A stretch of DNA of 64,000 nt, from positions 1,700,407 through 1,764,406 of the forward strand of contig NZ_CP026001.1 in the NCBI RefSeq assembly GCF_003086775.1, in the 5' to 3' direction. Source of the stretch: Stenotrophomonas sp. ZAC14D1_NAIMI4_1 (GTDB taxonomy: Bacteria > Pseudomonadota > Gammaproteobacteria > Xanthomonadales > Xanthomonadaceae). Numbering within the stretch: the stretch's first letter is position 1; every line of letters starts with the position of its first letter. The notes beneath the pieces were generated by a model that was not told the origin of the DNA, made no database searches, and was given only the letters and a program-made list of their open reading frames with translations. Position numbers and translations under genes: made by a program. Shown one piece after another: positions 59,805-64,000 of the stretch.

Positions 59805-60911
59805 ATGAACGTGAAAACGGGTATTGGCCTGGCGCTGCTGTTGCTGGCACCGCTGGCTTCGGCGCAGGTCTACAAGTGCAAGGGGTCGTCGGGCGAGACG
59901 ATCTATTCGCAGGATCCCTGCGGTGCGGGCAGCGAGCCGATGAAACTGCGCTCCAACCGCGCTGCCTCCGAGAGCGCGGGCGAAGCATCCAACCGCGCGG
60001 CGGTGTATCGCACCACCGGCATGAGCGATGCGGGCATCGCCGAGCGCAACTGCCTGCAGGGCGAGCAGTCGCGCATCTATGGTCCGCTCGAGTCGCGCAC
60101 GCAGGCGGTCAACCGTCAGGTGGCCGAGCTGGACCGGCAGTTGGCAGCCGCCCGCAGCACACCGCCGGATGCGGGCGGCACGCTGCCCAATGCGACCCTC
60201 GAGTCGGGCATCCGTGCGCAGATTTCCAGCCTGCAGCAGTCATTGAGTTCGGAGCGGGTCGCCGCCGATGCGCAGATGTCCACGGCACGCGATCGCTGTG
60301 CGTCCGTGCGCCGTGACCAGGAAGACCGGGTGCAGCAGCAATACGCCGCGCCAGAAGCCAACGCGTACTCAGACTGCGCCGGGGCGTCCTGCATCCGGTA
60401 CCCGCTGCTCCAACGGGTAGCTGACGCCGGGTGTGGGTTCGGTATTGCGAAGCTGGTCGGCGCTGGAATCCAGCCCCAGCACCGCATCCAAGTGCGGGGC
60501 CAGCAGGCGGGTGAGCTGGCCGCGTCACCAATCTCAAACCGGGACGACATGAGAAGGGGGTATGGTCGAGGTTCGGTCTTCGGGAGCAGCAATGGCACGC
60601 AGGGACATGCAACACCGCATGCAGCACGCGGCAGGCCAGCGATGAGCAGATCCTCCGCGGATGTGCGCTGGCTGACATTCCGGCTCAAGAACGGTCAGTC
60701 GATCGGGCCGGATCAACTGAAGGACGGCTGGGTGATCGCCGCCGAAACGCGCCATTGCGGCGTGCGCCGCGAGCGCATCGAGGGCTCGGGCGTGGTCTAC
60801 GCCCTGTATGGCCCCTCCGACCTCGCATCACCGCGCCGCGCTGAACTGCGCATGCGCGATTTCCTGATGCGCTCGGGTTACACCTTCACCATGGGCACGC
60901 TGGGCGGCTGA
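59805..60911 (+). CDS. Host DUF4124 protein, read through into a downstream frame
   Basis: 368 residues. Residues 1-185: signal peptide (GLALLLLAPLASA), DUF4124 core VYKCKGSSGETIYSQDPC, coiled-coil tail. This part aligns with the whole prophage protein at 23228, which ends where this one runs on. Residues 186-280 have atypical composition and lie antisense to a methyltransferase relic (60369-60540). Residues 280-368 (MSRSSADVRWLTFRLKNGQS onward) look like an independent small protein. The original stop was probably lost in a deletion or rearrangement; whether the fusion is made is uncertain. Confidence 0.7.
   Translation: MNVKTGIGLALLLLAPLASAQVYKCKGSSGETIYSQDPCGAGSEPMKLRSNRAASESAGEASNRAAVYRTTGMSDAGIAERNCLQGEQSRIYGPLESRTQAVNRQVAELDRQLAAARSTPPDAGGTLPNATLESGIRAQISSLQQSLSSERVAADAQMSTARDRCASVRRDQEDRVQQQYAAPEANAYSDCAGASCIRYPLLQRVADAGCGFGIAKLVGAGIQPQHRIQVRGQQAGELAASPISNRDDMRRGYGRGSVFGSSNGTQGHATPHAARGRPAMSRSSADVRWLTFRLKNGQSIGPDQLKDGWVIAAETRHCGVRRERIEGSGVVYALYGPSDLASPRRAELRMRDFLMRSGYTFTMGTLGG
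60369..60540 (-). pseudogene. Relic of a class I SAM-dependent methyltransferase gene
   Basis: On the minus strand one frame reads GQLTRLLAPHLDAVLGLDSS, then ADQLRNTEPTPGVSYPLEQR, and stops at 60369. This is motif I (GxGxGQLTRLLAPHF..V.GLD.S..QL) and the next strand of Trans-aconitate/ubiE-like methyltransferases, without start, without the preceding glycine loop and without the rest of the domain. It lies antisense to the host DUF4124 read-through. Confidence 0.6.
60562..60645 (+). CDS. Possible 27-residue leader peptide gene
   Basis: Begins at ATG 60562 after AGAAGGGGGT, reads MVEVRSSGAAMARRDMQHRM and ends in an ATGA overlap with the ATG at 60642. Its good ribosome site and coupling suggest that the gene at 60642 has its own translation start. 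Weak evidence otherwise. Confidence 0.3.
   Translation: MVEVRSSGAAMARRDMQHRMQHAAGQR
60642..60911 (+). CDS. Small protein likely encoded separately from the DUF4124 read-through
   Basis: 89 residues if translation starts at ATG 60642, in the same frame as the larger frame starting at 59805. Compact sequence (VRWLTFRLKNGQSIGPDQLK, RIEGSGVVYALYGPSDLASP, FLMRSGYTFTMGTLGG). Family not recognised. Listed apart because composition and the upstream signals suggest an independent gene. Confidence 0.45.
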   Translation: MSRSSADVRWLTFRLKNGQSIGPDQLKDGWVIAAETRHCGVRRERIEGSGVVYALYGPSDLASPRRAELRMRDFLMRSGYTFTMGTLGG

Positions 60912-60939
60912 CGCCGCCCGTTGCGGTCACTCCACTGCC

Positions 60940-61704
60940 TCAGGGCCGCACGGTCAGCACCTGGCCGATGCTGCCGATCGGGCCGCGTTCGTCGTGCAGC
61001 ACCGTGCTGGTCAGGCCGATGCCTTCGCTGCCGAACGAGACCGAGGTGTCGAAGCCCAGCCAGTCGCCCTGCGGCGTGCCGAACAGGTGCACGGTCAGGT
61101 CGAGGTTGGGGAAGGCGATCTCCTTCGGGTCGGCGCGCACGGCCATGCCGTTGGACAGGTCGAACAAGGTGGCGGCACGTGCCAGCGGGCTCACCGTCTC
61201 GCCATCCAGCAGCGGCTGCTTCGCGCGTGCCCAGTAGGTCGCACGGCCGGGGCCCTGGTCATCACGGCGGATCTGCACGTTCTGGATGAAGCCGCCCGGC
61301 CACACCGTCGCCGGGTCCCATTCGGGCATGGTGTCTGCGGCGGCGATCCGCGCCAGCGGCGCGCCGGCAATGGCGGCGGTATCGTTCGGGCGCATCAGCC
61401 ACGCACGCACGCGCAGGGCCGCACGGCCCTGGTGGCTGAGGGTGGCTTCGACCAGCTCGATGGTGCGGCCACCGCGCAGCACCTGCACGTGTGCGTCCAT
61501 CGCTTCGATCGGAATGGTGCCGAGGATGTCGTAGGACAGGCGGCCGATCAGGAAGCCGTGGCCACGCGCGGCGGCATCACGCTCAAGATGGTGGGCGAGC
61601 AGGCCCATCGCCGGTGCGATGTGCTGCTCGTGGGTGTTCCAGGCGCCACCCACGTGTGCGGTGGGCAGGTAGCGGGTGTCGCTCAGTCGTTCAAAGAAGG
61701 CCAT
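60940..61704 (-). CDS. Acyl-CoA thioesterase family protein (double hotdog)
   Basis: 254 residues from ATG 61704; the frame above it is non-coding. Two hotdog halves: the first with THVGGAWN-like start (TAHVGGAWNTHEQHIAPAMG) and GRLSYDILGTIPIEAMDAHV, the second with GLTSTVLHDERGPIGSIGQV typical of TesB-like thioesterases. Hydrolyses acyl-CoA; chain preference unknown. Confidence 0.85.
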   Translation of the reverse strand: MAFFERLSDTRYLPTAHVGGAWNTHEQHIAPAMGLLAHHLERDAAARGHGFLIGRLSYDILGTIPIEAMDAHVQVLRGGRTIELVEATLSHQGRAALRVRAWLMRPNDTAAIAGAPLARIAAADTMPEWDPATVWPGGFIQNVQIRRDDQGPGRATYWARAKQPLLDGETVSPLARAATLFDLSNGMAVRADPKEIAFPNLDLTVHLFGTPQGDWLGFDTSVSFGSEGIGLTSTVLHDERGPIGSIGQVLTVRP

Positions 61705-61799
61705 CGGTTCACGGGGCAGTGGAATGGGATGCGCGGCGCGCTGTGCGCCGAACCGCCATCGTAGCGCCGCGCCCGCAGCCTCGCCTGCGCGCGAACGCC

Positions 61800-62879
61800 T
61801 CAACGCGCAGCGGCCGCCTTCAACGCATCCAGCACCTGTGCACCGGAAAAGCCGCAATGCCCTTCGCCGGCGAGAGGCAGCACGCGCAGTTTCGCGGCAC
61901 TGCCCGCACGCGCCGCCTGTTGCGGATACACCGCCTGCATGCGCGGCACGATGGTTGGATCGTCGTGGTTGAACTGGATCACCAGCGGCTTCTGCAGGGT
62001 GCCGCTCAAGGCCAGCCGCTCGCGCACGTAGGCTTGCCCTGCCGCGCTGGCCTGCAACCGCTGCACGCCCGCGTTGAAGGCGGCATCGTCACCGAAGCCG
62101 CTGTAGACCGTGCCGACGTTGCCGGCCGGCATGCCGGCGGCGCGCTGCGCCAGTTCGTGCAGGACCAGTGCGTGCAGGCTGATCACACCGGCCAGTGCAT
62201 CGGGCGCCACCTGCAGGCGGGTGGCCAGCTGTGCGGCAGCTGCCGGCCGGGTTGCCAGCGCGGTGGCAATGCCCTGGTACAACGCCATCTGTGGCAGCGC
62301 AGCGGCCTCGCGCGAGACCAGGCCGCCTGCAGGCAGGCCGTCGGCCTTGGGAAAGAAGTAATCAAAGGCCACCAGGGTGGTCAGCAGATCCTCGGCCAGC
62401 GCTTCGCCCGGCAGGTTGGCCCCACACAGCGAAATGCCGCCGTCATAGGCCTGCGGATGCTGTTCCAGGCTGGCTACGGTGACCGCGCCGCCCATCGAGA
62501 AGCCGAGCATCCACGTCCTGCGCACCGGCTTCAGTTCGGCCAGCGTGTGCTGGCGCAGGCGTTCCATGTCGGCCACCGCGTCGGCCACCGCCCAGCCCTG
62601 GCTGGAATAGGCGCTCTGCGCGACCGCGTAACCCGCATCCAGCAGCGCCTGGGTGCTGTCGGCAGCGGCCATCGGCGTCGCGCGCGGCACGCCGACCGGT
62701 TCGTAGCCATGGGCCAGCATCACCAGCTCGCCGTTCCAGTGCGTGGGTACATCCAGCCGCCATGGCGCGCCCTGCAGTTCGCCGTTGAGCGAGCGTGGCG
62801 CAGGCGGGGCGGCGGCGTGCAGTGCGGTCGTGGGCAGCAACAGGCCGATGGCCAAGGCCAGTAGAAGCAGCAGGCGCAT
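61800..62879 (-). CDS. Secreted alpha/beta hydrolase
   Basis: 359 residues from ATG 62879. Signal peptide (LLLLLALAIGLLLPTTALHA). Nucleophile elbow GFSMGG (after RRTWML), acid region FNHDDPTIVP, late His in EGHCGF: a complete triad for a lipase/esterase-type hydrolase. Periplasmic or secreted. Substrate unknown. Confidence 0.85.
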   Translation of the reverse strand: MRLLLLLALAIGLLLPTTALHAAAPPAPRSLNGELQGAPWRLDVPTHWNGELVMLAHGYEPVGVPRATPMAAADSTQALLDAGYAVAQSAYSSQGWAVADAVADMERLRQHTLAELKPVRRTWMLGFSMGGAVTVASLEQHPQAYDGGISLCGANLPGEALAEDLLTTLVAFDYFFPKADGLPAGGLVSREAAALPQMALYQGIATALATRPAAAAQLATRLQVAPDALAGVISLHALVLHELAQRAAGMPAGNVGTVYSGFGDDAAFNAGVQRLQASAAGQAYVRERLALSGTLQKPLVIQFNHDDPTIVPRMQAVYPQQAARAGSAAKLRVLPLAGEGHCGFSGAQVLDALKAAAAR

Positions 62880-62966
62880 CGCGTTCGTCCTTGCAGGAAT
62901 GTGCCGAGCATAGGCGCAGCCCCTGCGGTGCGCGCGCTGCACTGCGACAGCACGCGCATGCCGGGC

Positions 62967-63875
62967 TCAGGCCGGCTGCTGGCCGGTCGCGGTTTCGATG
63001 AGCGTATGGCGGAAGGTTTCCACCAGCGGCCGCAGGTTGATGCGGTGCCAGGCGGCCCACAACGGCGTGCGGTAGCTGAACCACGGCAGCTCGCGCAGTA
63101 CCACGCCGGCCGGTGCCTGGTGGTCCAGGCTGCGCTGCAGGGTGGTCAGGCCCAGCCCGGCAGCCACCAGGCCGAGCGCGGCCAGTGGCTCGCTGGCTTC
63201 CATGGCGATGCTCGGGGTGAAACCGGCCTTCGCGCAGGCGGCGATGAAAGTGTCGTGGCGCAGCGCGCTTTCCTTGTGCATCACCCCGATCCACTGCTGG
63301 CTGGCCAGGTCATCGGGTGTGATCTGCTCGGCACTGGCGAGGGGATGTCCCGCGGGCAGGGCCAGCAGCATCGGGTCGTTCAGCACCTGCGTGGCCTGCA
63401 GATCAGGATCGTCGAACGCGGGCGGTTCGCAGACCAGGGCGATGTCCAGGCTGCGCTGGCGCAGGCCTTCCAGCTGCACGTCCGATTGCTGGTTGTACAG
63501 GGCGATATGCACGGCCGGGCGATCGCCGCGCAGCGCGCGCAGGGCGGTGGGCAGTACGCCCGAGTGCATGGCGTATTCCAGGTAGCCGATGCACAGGCCG
63601 CCCTCGTCGCCCCGGCCCAGGCGCCGGGCCAGCGACTCCAGCCGGTTGGCGTGGGTCAGCAGGGCCCGCGCCTCCGCCAGGAAGGTACGGCCATCGGCCG
63701 TCAGGCGGATGCGCTGCTGCGAGCGCTCGAACAGCTGCAGCTCCAGCCGTTCCTCCAGCTGGGCGATCTGGCGGCTGAGCGGGGACTGGGAAATGTGCAG
63801 GCGCTCGGCGGCGCGGCCGACGTGTTCATCTTCGGCGACAGCCACGAAGTAGCGAAGTTGGCGGAGATCGAGCAT
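62967..63875 (-). CDS. LysR-family transcriptional regulator
   Basis: 302 residues. N-terminal winged HTH (RQLRYFVAVAEDEHVGRAAE, LHISQSPLSRQIAQLEERL) and the usual effector-binding domain (about 90-295). Divergent from the gene at 63979; an inverted repeat overlapping its own start region is the probable operator. Inducer unknown. Confidence 0.94.
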   Translation of the reverse strand: MLDLRQLRYFVAVAEDEHVGRAAERLHISQSPLSRQIAQLEERLELQLFERSQQRIRLTADGRTFLAEARALLTHANRLESLARRLGRGDEGGLCIGYLEYAMHSGVLPTALRALRGDRPAVHIALYNQQSDVQLEGLRQRSLDIALVCEPPAFDDPDLQATQVLNDPMLLALPAGHPLASAEQITPDDLASQQWIGVMHKESALRHDTFIAACAKAGFTPSIAMEASEPLAALGLVAAGLGLTTLQRSLDHQAPAGVVLRELPWFSYRTPLWAAWHRINLRPLVETFRHTLIETATGQQPA

Positions 63876-63924
63876 AAGACCGTCCGGGACTCAAGATTGG
63901 AAAATTATGTCTTGGACAGTCTTA
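63875..63924. promoter_or_regulatory. Inverted repeat in the LysR divergent region
   Basis: TAAGACCGTCC (63875-63885) and GGACAGTCTTA (63914-63924) are complementary except for one base, with an AT-rich centre. A candidate LysR binding region for autoregulation and control of the gene at 63979. Confidence 0.5.
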
Positions 63925-63978
63925 CCGGGCAAGCCTAGCCTGTGCCTCAACCTCAACAACCTCCCCAAGAGGACCCCC

Positions 63979-64000
63979 ATGAGCATCAATGAACTGCTGG
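63979..64000 (+). CDS. Start of a gene leaving the window
   Basis: Only MSINELL can be read, preceded by AAGAGGA at a proper distance. Divergent from the LysR gene, so probably its target. Identity unknown. Confidence 0.6.

Overview
This window is a high-GC gammaproteobacterial chromosome segment, most likely from the Stenotrophomonas maltophilia complex (Lysobacteraceae). The placement rests on codon and base use, on the host gene families, and on short hairpins ending in GTAG (reading the minus strand) that look like the SMAG/REP elements of that species. An almost complete siphovirus-type prophage of about 43.4 kb (14754-58107) sits in a tRNA-Cys gene and separates two host regions.

Left host region (1-14753). 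A tightly packed plus-strand cluster joins lipid A/LPS synthesis and housekeeping genes: msbA (5' end outside the window), lpxK, kdsB, a low-molecular-weight tyrosine phosphatase, a thioredoxin-fold/NHL-repeat protein, uvrC and pgsA. Most junctions are 1-4 bp start/stop overlaps. After a 90-bp tandem intergenic repeat come a decayed DUF7710-like gene that seems to have lost its ATG, then four identical tRNA-Gly(GCC) genes spread over about 6 kb. Between them lie a divergent Rrf2 regulator and NADH-dehydrogenase-like flavoprotein, a geranylgeranyl-reductase-like flavoprotein, two small unknown genes and a three-gene cluster of small membrane/lipoproteins.

Prophage (14754-58107). A 50-bp direct repeat, the 3' part of tRNA-Cys plus 2 bp, marks attL and attR. 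Left to right: an AT-rich two-gene cargo operon (nucleotidyltransferase-like plus DUF262 protein); tyrosine integrase and a small HTH protein; a minus-strand early operon of at least nine small genes; a DUF4124 gene related to a host gene just outside attR; the switch (repressor on minus, Cro/YdaS-like on plus) with operators of form TAGCTNNNAGCTA repeated at the leftward early promoter; a CII-like activator; a CHC2/TOPRIM primase and VapE-type helicase; a probable cos region; lambda-type terminase (Nu1/GpA); a Mor-like regulator; gpW-like joiner, portal, fused ClpP-type protease/major capsid protein, and decoration protein; lysis genes (endolysin, holin-like, Rz with Rz1 nested in another frame); tail genes including a 1248-residue tape measure and a 1200-residue repeat protein; then an accessory block (DNA adenine methylase, SRAP protein, a BLUF blue-light photoreceptor, small unknowns) and a second AT-rich cargo pair (NdpA-type nucleoid-associated protein plus membrane protein) against attR. 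All essential modules look open, so the prophage may be functional.

Right host region (58108-64000). The displaced tRNA-Cys terminator is followed by a DUF998-like membrane protein, an ADP-ribosylglycohydrolase, the host DUF4124 gene (now reading through the relic of a methyltransferase gene into a downstream gene), an acyl-CoA thioesterase, a secreted alpha/beta hydrolase, and a LysR regulator divergent from a gene that leaves the window.

Most interesting for follow-up: the two terminal cargo modules (candidate phage-defence or superinfection-exclusion systems), the prophage-borne BLUF photoreceptor, and the shared host/phage DUF4124 family.
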